Source of the DNA: Aphanothece sp. CMT-3BRIN-NPC111
Lineage (GTDB): Bacteria; Cyanobacteriota; Cyanobacteriia; Cyanobacteriales; JAHHGU01
Direction of reading: 5' to 3'
DNA length: 64,000 bases
Assembly (NCBI GenBank): GCA_019359765.1
Contig: JAHHGU010000012.1
Coordinates: 62,001-126,000 of the forward strand
Positions 1-9,234 of the stretch are shown here, piece after piece (the stretch's first letter is position 1; every line of letters starts with the position of its first letter). A program made the position numbers and the translations under genes. The notes beneath the pieces were generated by a model. That model did not search any database, was not told the origin of the DNA, and was given only the letters and a program-made list of their open reading frames with translations.

Positions 1-2
1 AA

Positions 3-2099
3 ATTCTTCAACAATGCCTCCTGGGGATATTGGAAAATAAAACGCGAATTTTGGTTACCCATCGATTGGATTATGCAATGGTGGCTGACCGGATTATTGT
101 TATGGAAGAGGGCAGAATTAGAGAAGTTGGCACGCCCAAGGAGTTACAAGAAAGCAATAGCCAGTTTGGAAGAATGCTGAGGGCATATCAAAATGGTGAT
201 GGCAAAGGAATTGAGATAAATAATGATTTGAGTAACTTGGTAGTTGCGGTAAGTAAAGATGATGCAAATACTCTTATAGCAAAAAACCAAGCAAGCACAC
301 TAGAAATCAATGGGAATTTAGATCAACAGGCACTATTGGTAAAAGATTCTGCTCGAATAACTGAAGAGGAGGAACGGGCTACTGGTGCGGTGAAGGCAGA
401 TCTGTATTTTTCATACATTGGTATGTTGGGGACAAAAGCAGCACTGCTTTTGATTGTGGGATTATTTATCCTGCGGGAAGTGGTGAGCGTTGGCTCAGAT
501 TTCTGGTTGGCTTATTGGGCTTCTGATGAGCGAAGTCCTGGTGCTTTATTTTTGGTGGGATTTATAGGGCTGGGAATTCTGGCAGTAATAATAACTTTTC
601 TGCGAGCCATATATATGGCGCTTAGGGGTGTGAAAGCTGCTCAAAAGCTGCATAAAAAGCTTCTTTATGGGGTGCTGCACGCTCCTCTTTCTTTTTTTGA
701 AGCTACACCGATTGGGCGGGTGTTGAATCGCTTTAGTAAAGACCAAAAGGTAATCGATCAGAAAGTTATTTTTAAATTACTGGATGGTATCAGTACGCTG
801 TTCCTGTTGCTCTCCAGCGCTGTTGTGATTATTGGAGCAACTCCTCTGGCTCTGGTGGCAATTGTGCCGCTAGCTTGGGTTTATTACAATATCCAGAAAT
901 ATTTTAGAGCGTCTGCCCGCGAGGTGAACCGCTTGGAAGCGATCGCCCATTCACCCATCTATGCTCACTTTTCTGAAACCTTGGCGGGAAGCTCTACAAT
1001 TCGGGCTTTTGGTCTGGAAAGGCTGTTTACTCAAGAAATCTATGCAAAAGTTGACCAAAGCCAGCGGGCGCTATTCACGCAGCTTTGTCTGGAACGATGG
1101 CTGAGTCTGCGTTTGGATATTATGGGCGTGATACTCGTGGGTACGGCAGCGGTGTTAGCTGTTCTCTCCCGTAATAGCCTTGCCGCTGGACTGGCTGGGC
1201 TTTCCATTACTTATGCTATGAGCGTTACGGGGGCGCTGGGAAGGGCGGTTCATGCGATCGCGGAACTAGAGATTAGTATGAACTCTGTAGAGCGAATGCA
1301 GTACTATGCCAATTTAGCTCCAGAGAGATGGCAGGGACAGCAGCAAGTCAATGCAGACTGGCCGCATCAGGGAGGAATAAAAATTGAAGCTTTGGAAGTG
1401 CGCTATCGCCAGGAACTAGAGCCTGCATTGAAGGAAATTAACTGCGCGATCGCACCCGGTGAGAAGATTGGAGTTGTTGGTAGGACGGGATCTGGTAAGA
1501 GTACTCTGCTGTTGAGCTTGTTTCGCATGGTGGAACCGTCGCAGGGACATATTTATATTGACGGTGTAGATATTTCCCAAATCCCACTGCCAGATTTGCG
1601 ATCGCGCCTCACTATTATTCCCCAGGAACCAGTTCTGTTTCAGGGAACCATTCGCTCTAATTTAGACCCGTTCAACGAGTTTACAGACGATCAACTTTGG
1701 CAGTCTTTGCGCCGCGCCCATCTCAAGGGCATCATCCAAAACCTGTCTGCGGGATTGGATACAGATATCAAGGAAGGTGGAGCTAATCTTAGTATGGGTC
1801 AGCGCCAGCTGCTGTGCCTCGCGCGCGCTCTCCTCAAGAATACCCGTATCCTGCTGTTAGATGAAGCGACGGCTAGCGTCGATTATGAAACCGACAATCT
1901 CATTCAGCAGACTCTACACGATGATTTTGCCCACTGTACGGTGATCACAATTGCCCATCGTATTCATACTGTGATCGATGCCGATAGAATCATGGTGATG
2001 GAGCAAGGGAGAATCGTGGAGTTCGATGCTCCTAAGGTACTACTGGCGACAGCAGGAAGCATTTTTAGAAACATGGTGTCAGGAGCAACTGTGTCTTAG
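3..2099 (+). CDS. ABCC-type ABC transporter, 3' part (5' end outside window)
   Basis: This is the C-terminal part of a full-length MRP/ABCC-like exporter. The frame is open from base 3, and the first window residues (…ENKTRILVTHRL…) are the end of the first nucleotide-binding domain with its H-loop. A linker follows, then a second membrane domain of about six helices and a complete second nucleotide-binding domain with Walker A GRTGSGKST, signature LSMGQRQ, Walker B ILLLDEAT and H-loop IAHR. ABCC proteins export amphipathic or conjugated organic anions; the substrate here is unknown. The TTG at 30 is only an in-frame codon and not the real start. The gene ends about 30 nt before the convergent WYL gene. 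Confidence 0.9.
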   Translation: MLQQCLLGILENKTRILVTHRLDYAMVADRIIVMEEGRIREVGTPKELQESNSQFGRMLRAYQNGDGKGIEINNDLSNLVVAVSKDDANTLIAKNQASTLEINGNLDQQALLVKDSARITEEEERATGAVKADLYFSYIGMLGTKAALLLIVGLFILREVVSVGSDFWLAYWASDERSPGALFLVGFIGLGILAVIITFLRAIYMALRGVKAAQKLHKKLLYGVLHAPLSFFEATPIGRVLNRFSKDQKVIDQKVIFKLLDGISTLFLLLSSAVVIIGATPLALVAIVPLAWVYYNIQKYFRASAREVNRLEAIAHSPIYAHFSETLAGSSTIRAFGLERLFTQEIYAKVDQSQRALFTQLCLERWLSLRLDIMGVILVGTAAVLAVLSRNSLAAGLAGLSITYAMSVTGALGRAVHAIAELEISMNSVERMQYYANLAPERWQGQQQVNADWPHQGGIKIEALEVRYRQELEPALKEINCAIAPGEKIGVVGRTGSGKSTLLLSLFRMVEPSQGHIYIDGVDISQIPLPDLRSRLTIIPQEPVLFQGTIRSNLDPFNEFTDDQLWQSLRRAHLKGIIQNLSAGLDTDIKEGGANLSMGQRQLLCLARALLKNTRILLLDEATASVDYETDNLIQQTLHDDFAHCTVITIAHRIHTVIDADRIMVMEQGRIVEFDAPKVLLATAGSIFRNMVSGATVS

Positions 2100-2130
2100 C
2101 CAAGTGTGGACTAGAGCGCAAAAGCCACAC

Positions 2131-2985
2131 TTAGCTAATTTCCAGATCGTACTGATGGCATAAGGAGCGCAGCGTCTGCTTAATGCGATCGCGCATACTC
2201 TCTGGAGCCATCACGACACAATCAGCCCCATAGCGCAGCACTTCTCGCTGCAACCAGAAGGTATTAGACACTTTCCGAACTACTTTCCGCACATCGCCCT
2301 CCCATTCATCGCTAATATCCTCCGGTCTGGGTTCGTAGGCACGAGCTAGCCCGTGCCGAAAGTGTAAGTACACTTTTAAGAAATCCAGATTCTCTTTCCA
2401 TACACCCTCAATGGGCATAATCACTAAGTTGGTAATCCGATCCAGCCTTAGAGACCAATTGTGAGCCAGTTCTGGCACATCTTGATTGCCCTCTGTCTCT
2501 TGACTCCAGATATCTAAGTAATACCGCTTTTCCCTAAAGTTGATCTGTGCATGGCGGACGCTAAACTCCCAAGCGCGTTTTTGGGAGTCCTGGTAGTAGA
2601 GATGAAATGGTTGTCGATTTTCCCGCTGTTGTTCGATCAGCACCCGCCAAGCTGACTCTGGCTGACCGATGCGTTGCAATAAAGACTGCTTCAGAGGTGA
2701 TTCAATTTCACCACGCTCTAGGATGAGCCTAAGCAGCGTTTGAGCTTCGGGTATGTAACCAGAGTCTATCAAGGCTTTGGTCGCTTGCTCTAGGGCTTGT
2801 ACTTGCACTTTGGTGAGGGTGAAGCGCAGCCCAACCTCTAGCTGCTGTTGTGCGATCGCCACAATTAAACCGGAAACACTGGGTTCTTTGCCCCAGAGAA
2901 TGTTTAAACGGCGTGCGATCGCCTCAAGTTGCTCTTTAGTACCAGGAGGAACTGACAGGGTAAGAGCATCTTTTTTTCTCGACAT
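2131..2985 (-). CDS. WYL-domain regulator with N-terminal ribbon-helix-helix
   Basis: A 284-residue protein. The first about 50 residues (TLSVPPGTKEQLEAIARRL then SVSGLIVAIA) look like a ribbon-helix-helix DNA-binding domain. The middle and C-terminal parts carry the WYL ligand-sensing fold (PFHLYYQDSQKRAWEF, then an arginine-rich stretch). It is divergent from cas3', with 83 bp between the start codons. WYL proteins next to type I-D systems are known as regulators of CRISPR expression; Sll7009 of Synechocystis is described as a repressor. The role here as regulator of the adjacent cas operon is inferred from position and family. Confidence 0.85.
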   Translation of the reverse strand: MSRKKDALTLSVPPGTKEQLEAIARRLNILWGKEPSVSGLIVAIAQQQLEVGLRFTLTKVQVQALEQATKALIDSGYIPEAQTLLRLILERGEIESPLKQSLLQRIGQPESAWRVLIEQQRENRQPFHLYYQDSQKRAWEFSVRHAQINFREKRYYLDIWSQETEGNQDVPELAHNWSLRLDRITNLVIMPIEGVWKENLDFLKVYLHFRHGLARAYEPRPEDISDEWEGDVRKVVRKVSNTFWLQREVLRYGADCVVMAPESMRDRIKQTLRSLCHQYDLEIS

Positions 2986-3068
2986 TGTTTTTTATACTTG
3001 CACTTTGGCAAAAACGTGTTATTGTGTTTATAGTTTAAATATAAATCACTTCAGTAGGAAGTCCAGCC

Positions 3069-5186
3069 GTGACTGACTATGCGATTTTTCTTAAGCCTGT
3101 CTATTCTCGTCCAGCCGAGTCACTTCCCAAGAAAGTGAACTTGCCCACAAGTTTATCTAACTTATCCTGGCATCAAGCAGCAACGATCGAAGCACTAAGA
3201 GACGACAACATTGATGTAGTTTTCAATACAGCGATGACTGGCGATGGCAAGAGTCTAGCTGCTTACCTCCCGGCGATGACAGAACGTAAGTACACTTTAG
3301 CGATGTACCCCACTAATGAACTCGCACGCGATCAGGAAAAACAGGTGCAAGGCTACAAAAAGCAATTTCAGCCCAAATATGAGCCTCAAGTTAATCGCCT
3401 GAATGCAAGGATTCTGGAAGAGTATGCGATCGCTGGCAAGCTGCCTTCCAAACTAGAAGGATTAGAGAATTTCTCCAGCCAATCGGAAATTCTACTTACT
3501 AACCCTGATATTTTTCACTACATCCATAACTTCTACTATCTCAAGGGAAAAATAGATAACCCGGATAGATTATTCAGACGGATTGATGAAAAGTACAAGC
3601 TCTTTATCTATGACGAGTTTCATATTTTCTCATCTCCTCAAATTACGAGTGTCATCAATTCCATACTTATGATTAAGCACACTGTTGCTCATCGTAAGAA
3701 GTTCTTGTTTCTTTCTGCTACACCCAATTTACTATTAGAAAACTTTTTATTAAAGGCTGAACTTAATTACAAAATTATTAATCCAGTTGCTCAAGATGCT
3801 TATCGGTTTTCGTTATATTCGTCAAACAAAAACTGGCGGCAGATTAACCAGCCCCTTAAATTAAGTTTTGTTAAAAATCTAGAGCCTAATCTACGCTCTA
3901 GTTATGACTGGATATTGGAGAATGCTGAAACGGTTATATTAAGCTTTTTTAAAAATTATCCCCAAAGTAAAGGAGCAATTATTCTCAATTCAATTGCCGC
4001 TGTTAAAAAGCTACTCCCCAAGTTAAAGGAGGTTTTGGAACCGCGATGGAAAGTCCGAGAAAATACAGGTTTAACAGGGGAGACAGAAAAAGCTAGATCT
4101 GCTGAAGAAGCTGATTTGCTTTTGGGCACATCCACAATTGATGTGGGAGTAGATTTTCGGATTAATTTTTTAGTTTTTGAGGCAGCAGACGCCGGAAACT
4201 TTATTCAACGCTTTGGTCGGTTGGGTAGACATAAAGGCTTTGAGACTTATCAAGCTTATGCTTTGATACCAAACTTTCTAGTGGGGCGGTTGTTTGAGGA
4301 TAAATCACACCCTCTACAAGATGAGGAAACCTATGACCGTATAGCCTTTAATGACGCAGTACGCTCTTGTTGGTCATTTGTCAATCAGTTCGAGCAGTAT
4401 CCCCGGCGGTGGGGTGGTATTCAGTCATCGTATATCTATTTTAAGTTAAAAGGGAACGCTCAAACAAAAGAGCAGTACCAAGATGTTGCTAGACAATTTG
4501 GCAGCAGTATTCAAAAAACTTTAGGGATTAGCCTAAGGGAGATGTATGCACAGATTAATCGATGCGAAAGCAAAGGTAAAAATAAAGTTGTTGATGAGGC
4601 TCGGAGTTTTCGAGGAAGTAGTCAGCTAGATTGTGCAATTTACGATGCCACCAATCTAGATGAGCCAGAGAGCGATCGCTTCAAAACATACAACCTCCCA
4701 GGCATTCTCAGCAACTTCAAATTTGAGTTGTGGGATAAGTCTAGTTTTCTCAAGCAAGCGGAGAAAGCCAAGGTAATAACAAAACGATTTGAAAAAGCTT
4801 TGTGTTACCTGAAGTTAATTGATTATCGGGAGGTGCGAGAAGACTGGCAATTTCTCTATCGCGCTGGGGACATCAACGATCTTGCTAGGTCTAGTAAGGT
4901 ACAGGTTCTCAATAACTTAGAAATCTGGCAACCACACGGTCACGGCATCAACAAAATTAGTGATGCTCTGGGAAGTCGAGGTCTAGTGTGTTTCATTTCT
5001 GACCGCGATCGCGCCACCTTAAGAGCAAAGTTAGGGCTACCTGTCCATTTCCACGCTTACTCTCTAACTGACCAGCCAGACGATAAAAGACCTCCATACA
5101 CCATTGCTTTTGGACAAAATGCCTTACTGCTTGAGACGTTGATCTGGCGTTGGGAGCCACAGGAGGACGAGGGATGGATTTGTTGA
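3069..5186 (+). CDS. cas3: Type I-D CRISPR-associated helicase Cas3'
   Basis: A 705-residue superfamily 2 helicase without an HD nuclease domain, as expected in type I-D, where HD is on Cas10d. Visible motifs are Walker A TGDGKS at about residues 57-62, motif II DEFH at 182-185, motif III SAT at about 216-218 and motif VI QRFGRLGRH at about 380-388. It unwinds target DNA after recruitment by the type I-D Cascade-like complex. The GTG start at 3069 is preceded by AGGAAG with 7 nt spacing, and residue 2 onward (TDYAIFLKPVYSRP) fits the family N-terminus. It is the first gene of the cas operon. Confidence 0.93.
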   Translation: MTDYAIFLKPVYSRPAESLPKKVNLPTSLSNLSWHQAATIEALRDDNIDVVFNTAMTGDGKSLAAYLPAMTERKYTLAMYPTNELARDQEKQVQGYKKQFQPKYEPQVNRLNARILEEYAIAGKLPSKLEGLENFSSQSEILLTNPDIFHYIHNFYYLKGKIDNPDRLFRRIDEKYKLFIYDEFHIFSSPQITSVINSILMIKHTVAHRKKFLFLSATPNLLLENFLLKAELNYKIINPVAQDAYRFSLYSSNKNWRQINQPLKLSFVKNLEPNLRSSYDWILENAETVILSFFKNYPQSKGAIILNSIAAVKKLLPKLKEVLEPRWKVRENTGLTGETEKARSAEEADLLLGTSTIDVGVDFRINFLVFEAADAGNFIQRFGRLGRHKGFETYQAYALIPNFLVGRLFEDKSHPLQDEETYDRIAFNDAVRSCWSFVNQFEQYPRRWGGIQSSYIYFKLKGNAQTKEQYQDVARQFGSSIQKTLGISLREMYAQINRCESKGKNKVVDEARSFRGSSQLDCAIYDATNLDEPESDRFKTYNLPGILSNFKFELWDKSSFLKQAEKAKVITKRFEKALCYLKLIDYREVREDWQFLYRAGDINDLARSSKVQVLNNLEIWQPHGHGINKISDALGSRGLVCFISDRDRATLRAKLGLPVHFHAYSLTDQPDDKRPPYTIAFGQNALLLETLIWRWEPQEDEGWIC

Positions 5187-5235
5187 AAAGGTTAGGGAAA
5201 AAAAGTTTTACCACGCAAAATCTGGAGGAAGACCA

Positions 5236-5484
5236 ATGACTAGAGAAAATCTGCTGTCTCGAATTTCTATCGATCCAAATATCTGTTTTGGTAAACCTTG
5301 TATTCGCGGACATCGCATCTGGGTATCTCTAATACTAGATTTTCTTGCCAGTGGAATGACAACTAACGAGATTCTTGAAGAATATCCCGGTCTAGAACCA
5401 GCTGATATTCTCGCTTGTATTGCCTACGGTGCTGAAATGGCAAGAGATTGCTATGTCGAAATTCCGCTGGAGACAAAGGGGTGA
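5236..5484 (+). CDS. DUF433 antitoxin-like protein
   Basis: An 82-residue DUF433 protein, a small helix-turn-helix family that usually precedes a DUF5615 PIN-like toxin. Diagnostic features are ISIDPNICFGKPCIRGHRI at the N-terminus and the helical core LVxxxLASGMTTNEILEEYPGL, followed by ADILACIAYGAE. GGAGG at about 5223-5227 provides a ribosome binding site. The stop overlaps the next start by 4 nt (GTGA). It sits 50 nt after cas3' and in the same direction, inside the cas operon, which is not its usual location. The antitoxin role is inferred from the family and pairing. Confidence 0.85.
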   Translation: MTRENLLSRISIDPNICFGKPCIRGHRIWVSLILDFLASGMTTNEILEEYPGLEPADILACIAYGAEMARDCYVEIPLETKG

Positions 5485-5864
5485 AGCTCAAGCTTGATGA
5501 GAATCTTGGTAACCGTATGGCTACACTGTTGCGTCTGGCGGGACATGATGTAGCTACGGTGTCGGGACAAGGTTTGTCTTCAACACCAGACGTGCAATTG
5601 ATTGATATTTGCCGCAATGAAGGCAGATGCTTAGTAACTTTGGATCGAGGTTTTGGCAATCGCCTTCGCTTTAAGCCTTCTGAATACTATGGAATTGTAG
5701 TAATACGCACGCCCAAGCAAACCACTCCCACAGACTTGCGTGAGGCAATAGAGACATTAATTTTGGGGTTGGAGCAATCAGAAATTACAGGAAAGCTATG
5801 GATTGTCCAACGGGGAAGTATTCAGGAATATCGAGCAATTGAAGAAGAGGAGACGGATATATGA
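5481..5864 (+). CDS. DUF5615 PIN-like toxin
   Basis: A 127-residue Mut7-C/PIN-like protein that forms the classic pair with DUF433. It begins at GTG 5481, giving the typical MKLKLDENLG N-terminus, rather than at the upstream ATG 5448, which would lie inside the antitoxin. Candidate metal-binding acidic residues are in LKLDENLG and in VTLDRGFGN, with another conserved stretch YYGIVVIRT. The family is predicted to be an RNase toxin. The stop overlaps the cas10d start by 4 nt (ATGA), so translation is probably coupled to both neighbours. Confidence 0.85.
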   Translation: MKLKLDENLGNRMATLLRLAGHDVATVSGQGLSSTPDVQLIDICRNEGRCLVTLDRGFGNRLRFKPSEYYGIVVIRTPKQTTPTDLREAIETLILGLEQSEITGKLWIVQRGSIQEYRAIEEEETDI

Positions 5865-8800
5865 TTGAATTTGATGATAACTTGGACGAATTAATAGAAA
5901 ATATTTCCAGCTTTGGTGATATAGAAAATGACGATGCTGATTCTCCTGCAAAACGAGAACTGCTTACTATTCGGTTATTCAAAGAAGCAATTCGCAAAAC
6001 GAATAAAGGCGATCGCATTCTTGAAAACTTTGCAGAAAATGTTTTGCCTAACCTGATTAAGCAGCTAGCTGGAGCCACAGCCAAGGGTGGTAGGTTCTTT
6101 GAAAGAATTGATGCCAGGAGAGCCGCCGAAGGTAAAAAACCAGTTCGCAGAGATAATGCTGGAGATCAATCTCTCGTATCTCACCTTCTTAATGGTTTAT
6201 TTCCTAGTTATCGGATATTGAATAAATTAAAAGAAGATAAGCTTCAAACTAATCCCGTCAATCGTTACTGCGAAGAACTTCAAATTTGTGTATTCATTAC
6301 ATCATACATTTTGCATGATTTTGAGAAAATTCCGGATTACCAAACTTGGTTAGTTAACAATGACGACAAACAACTGTTTATAAATCGAGACTGGGAAGTA
6401 GAAAGACCTAAAAAATCAGATGCCCCTAATCTTGGACGCGATTACATTTCTAAAAAAATTATAGAATTTGGATTAAATCATCTACTAGGTGAACAATGGC
6501 AAGACTACATTGATGACATTATTTGGATCAGTAGTAATGCTGGAGTAAAAAATGATGCTGATTTAGGTCTTGCGACTCGCGGGTTAAGACCTTTAGAAGA
6601 TGAGAGGCTAGATGGCAGAGTTAGAGATGTGCTTGTAAATCTTGTCTCCCTCTCTGATTTGTTTGCCTCAGTTGTCAAACATCCAAGCGATGTAGAAAGT
6701 GGTCGCCTACCGACTGTACTGCAAAATCTCAGTAATCGTCAGCTAAAACTCAGTCATCACTCACTTTCTGACAATCGCGGTGTTTTGACAAATATCTTAA
6801 ATAACACCTTAATCGATGCTCATCTAGAAGAATTCTATACACCATTACTATATTTACCTGATGGCGTTGTTTATTTAGCAGTATCAGATGCTCCTTCCAT
6901 AGCAACTGATAATATTCCTAATGAAGTAATTGCTAAAATCAAGAGCCTGTGCATTAGTCAACTCAAGAAAAGACAAACAGGTTTTAGTCGAGATGGTAAA
7001 GGTTTCAAGTTTGCTGATTACTACTGGCTATTTTTTGATGTTGTTGAATTAATGCAAGTCAGCATTAATGCTGCTTCTAGACTAATTCCTGAAACTAAAA
7101 ATGCTTCTGCGGGAAAACGAAGTGAAAGCTTACAAAGTTTTAAGGCTAAAGGAGAGCTACCTGAAAATCTCAATGTAGAGTTTGAGAATGAAAATCGGAT
7201 CGACCGTCTGGCAGAGTTTGGAGATATTCTTTGTCGCGGTATCTGGAATCGATGGTGCGATCGCGTCAGTGAATGGCAAAAGCAATTACCAAAAGCTGAG
7301 AGAAAAACCCCGCCACATTTAGATTTAACACAACACTTAGCTGAACACTTAGAGTTATCAGAAGAAATCCCAGCTATAAGACTTATCCAATCTCTCAAAA
7401 AAACAGGCGGTGTTCCTCTCGATTGGTATTACCTGGCAGCACAGTATTACCGCAAAAATCCTGGACAAAGCTTTGCTGAAAGTCTTGAAGTCATGGAAGG
7501 GATTGTCAACTATGCTGCTAGTCTAATCAGATTAATCGTAGAAGAATTTGAAATTTCCGACGGTTGGGATGACCTGCGAACTTATGTAAGCCGAGTAATT
7601 TCACTGCCAACCGGAGCGGTTACAACACCAAATCCTGACCCCTTTTTAGTCGAACTGAGCCGATATAATGCAGCCAAAATTACAGGCAAAGGTCGGGAAA
7701 ATGTTTGTGCGATGTCCAGTTCCTCTTACACCGTTACTGAGCAAATGGAGTCAGCCACTTTATTTGCTCCCCAGGTTTACAGTAACCGTCAGATTTTGTT
7801 CAATGCTCAAGCGGCAAAACGTCAAATTTGCTCGATATGGTCGTTAGAAATTATGTTGAGACAGATTTTGATGAATCAAACTAATGCCATTGGAGCAGAT
7901 TTTGAAAGTCGTAAATATCGCTACCTATATCTCTATCCAGCTTACTTCTTTACGCCAGAAACTAATAATTTATTACATCAAGCTTATAGTTGGATTGCTC
8001 GGACTCGGTTTGATGCCGAGATGCGTAAGCATTTTATTGCAGAAAAACAAGTGGCAAAGTTCAATATTGAAAATTATCAGCAAGTTGATGAGCTACTGAT
8101 TAAGGAGAATCTTCAAGCTGATGATGACCGCACCTTTAAAATTAGCTATCCAGAAAATGAGACACTTACTTTCTTTTTCTTAGCTTTGCCACCTGGACGA
8201 GATCCTACGGATACCGAGTCGTGGGTAATGCCAGCTTGGTTAGCCTTAACGTTACCTCTGCTTATGGATGTAAAGGTTGTTGCTTCAGAGTCGCCAGTCC
8301 CACCTTTCCTCAGTGGAGCAGATTTTGAACAAACAGTTTTACTGGATGGTGAACATCAAGCAATTCGCTCTTTGATTCAGAAAGATGCATATCGCTTAGA
8401 TGGGATTCTACCCCGTAAATCAGAAACAACTAATTCAGAACAGCGTGTGTTTTCCCCGCTGAATGCTCTTACGGCTGCTTATTGTATCCACCTAGAGGTA
8501 AATCGCAAGAAAGATGGCGATCCTGACTGGGGGAAATTAGCAGCTTTGGCTCGCGATTTAGAAACTGACCCTTTATATGTCTTTCACTACCTCAACAAAT
8601 GGCTACGCAAACAAGACAAACTTGACTCTGTACCCATTGCCAAAATTCGGCTGTATCTCGAACTTTACTACTACTTTGACCCAGAAGGCAAAGCTATGAA
8701 CCAACTACGCGAACTTACTAGGCTCTATCGTTGCTTTTATCGCTCTAAGAGCCAGTATGCTAAGGCAAATGCAATTCTTAAACCAATTGATGAAGCTGCG

Positions 8801-9184
8801 GATGTAATTTTGAAGATGGATAAAGCTTTAGCTTGTGGCAATGAATCTCTAACAGATATCGTGGCAGCGCGTCTATCAACGCTGATGAAGAATGTACGGC
8901 GAAAAGCCGCTGAGGGAAAACCTACTCTTGCTTTAATTGATGGTAAATGGCGACCGGCTTTAACTCCTGAAGAAGAACGTCAAGCGGTTCGAGAATTTGC
9001 TAAGTATTTTGTGGAAGATATTTTTGAGAAAACATTTAAAGGCGATCGCGCTCGTTTAGCAGGCAGGCAATTAAACCTAATTCGAGATACCTGCGAGTAT
9101 CTTTACCGTCTCTCCGATGACGAAGAGCGTAAGCAGCGCCAGCAAGATGAACCTGAAGAAGTTCCTGAAATGGAACCTGAATAA
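5861..9184 (+). CDS. cas10d: Type I-D large subunit Cas10d (Csc3) with HD nuclease
   Basis: An 1107-residue large subunit of the type I-D effector. The N-terminal part holds an HD nuclease domain, with LHDFEK at about residues 151-156 (His152-Asp153) and an upstream SHLLNG histidine. In type I-D, this domain cuts target DNA while Cas3' unwinds it. The long middle corresponds to the palm and zinc regions of Cas10-like proteins, and I do not see an intact GGDD cyclase motif. The helical C-terminus contains a probable independent start for the small subunit (see 8696). Start ATG 5861 overlaps the toxin stop. Confidence 0.93.
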   Translation: MIEFDDNLDELIENISSFGDIENDDADSPAKRELLTIRLFKEAIRKTNKGDRILENFAENVLPNLIKQLAGATAKGGRFFERIDARRAAEGKKPVRRDNAGDQSLVSHLLNGLFPSYRILNKLKEDKLQTNPVNRYCEELQICVFITSYILHDFEKIPDYQTWLVNNDDKQLFINRDWEVERPKKSDAPNLGRDYISKKIIEFGLNHLLGEQWQDYIDDIIWISSNAGVKNDADLGLATRGLRPLEDERLDGRVRDVLVNLVSLSDLFASVVKHPSDVESGRLPTVLQNLSNRQLKLSHHSLSDNRGVLTNILNNTLIDAHLEEFYTPLLYLPDGVVYLAVSDAPSIATDNIPNEVIAKIKSLCISQLKKRQTGFSRDGKGFKFADYYWLFFDVVELMQVSINAASRLIPETKNASAGKRSESLQSFKAKGELPENLNVEFENENRIDRLAEFGDILCRGIWNRWCDRVSEWQKQLPKAERKTPPHLDLTQHLAEHLELSEEIPAIRLIQSLKKTGGVPLDWYYLAAQYYRKNPGQSFAESLEVMEGIVNYAASLIRLIVEEFEISDGWDDLRTYVSRVISLPTGAVTTPNPDPFLVELSRYNAAKITGKGRENVCAMSSSSYTVTEQMESATLFAPQVYSNRQILFNAQAAKRQICSIWSLEIMLRQILMNQTNAIGADFESRKYRYLYLYPAYFFTPETNNLLHQAYSWIARTRFDAEMRKHFIAEKQVAKFNIENYQQVDELLIKENLQADDDRTFKISYPENETLTFFFLALPPGRDPTDTESWVMPAWLALTLPLLMDVKVVASESPVPPFLSGADFEQTVLLDGEHQAIRSLIQKDAYRLDGILPRKSETTNSEQRVFSPLNALTAAYCIHLEVNRKKDGDPDWGKLAALARDLETDPLYVFHYLNKWLRKQDKLDSVPIAKIRLYLELYYYFDPEGKAMNQLRELTRLYRCFYRSKSQYAKANAILKPIDEAADVILKMDKALACGNESLTDIVAARLSTLMKNVRRKAAEGKPTLALIDGKWRPALTPEEERQAVREFAKYFVEDIFEKTFKGDRARLAGRQLNLIRDTCEYLYRLSDDEERKQRQQDEPEEVPEMEPE
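8696..9184 (+). CDS. cas11d: Predicted Cas11d small subunit from an internal start in cas10d
   Basis: In type I-D systems, the small subunit Cas11d is known to be translated from an internal site near the 3' end of cas10d. Here an in-frame ATG at 8696 (cas10d residue 946) is preceded by AGAAGG with 7 nt spacing, a good ribosome binding site. It would give a 162-residue, mostly helical protein starting MNQLRELTRLYRCF and ending in the acidic tail shared with Cas10d. The mechanism is established in Synechocystis; this particular start is my inference from the sequence. Confidence 0.6.
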   Translation: MNQLRELTRLYRCFYRSKSQYAKANAILKPIDEAADVILKMDKALACGNESLTDIVAARLSTLMKNVRRKAAEGKPTLALIDGKWRPALTPEEERQAVREFAKYFVEDIFEKTFKGDRARLAGRQLNLIRDTCEYLYRLSDDEERKQRQQDEPEEVPEMEPE

Positions 9185-9234
9185 GTAGCTTAGGTAACTT
9201 TTACATTTCAAACCCTACACACTGGAGTTAGAAA

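Noticed and set aside
5448..5480. Upstream ATG for the DUF5615 toxin
   Set aside because: It would add 11 residues that lie within the antitoxin gene and do not fit the family, while GTG 5481 gives the normal N-terminus.
7021..7398. Minus-strand frame of 125 codons inside cas10d
   Set aside because: It has no recognisable family and lies entirely in the coding region of cas10d, whose protein is clearly conserved.
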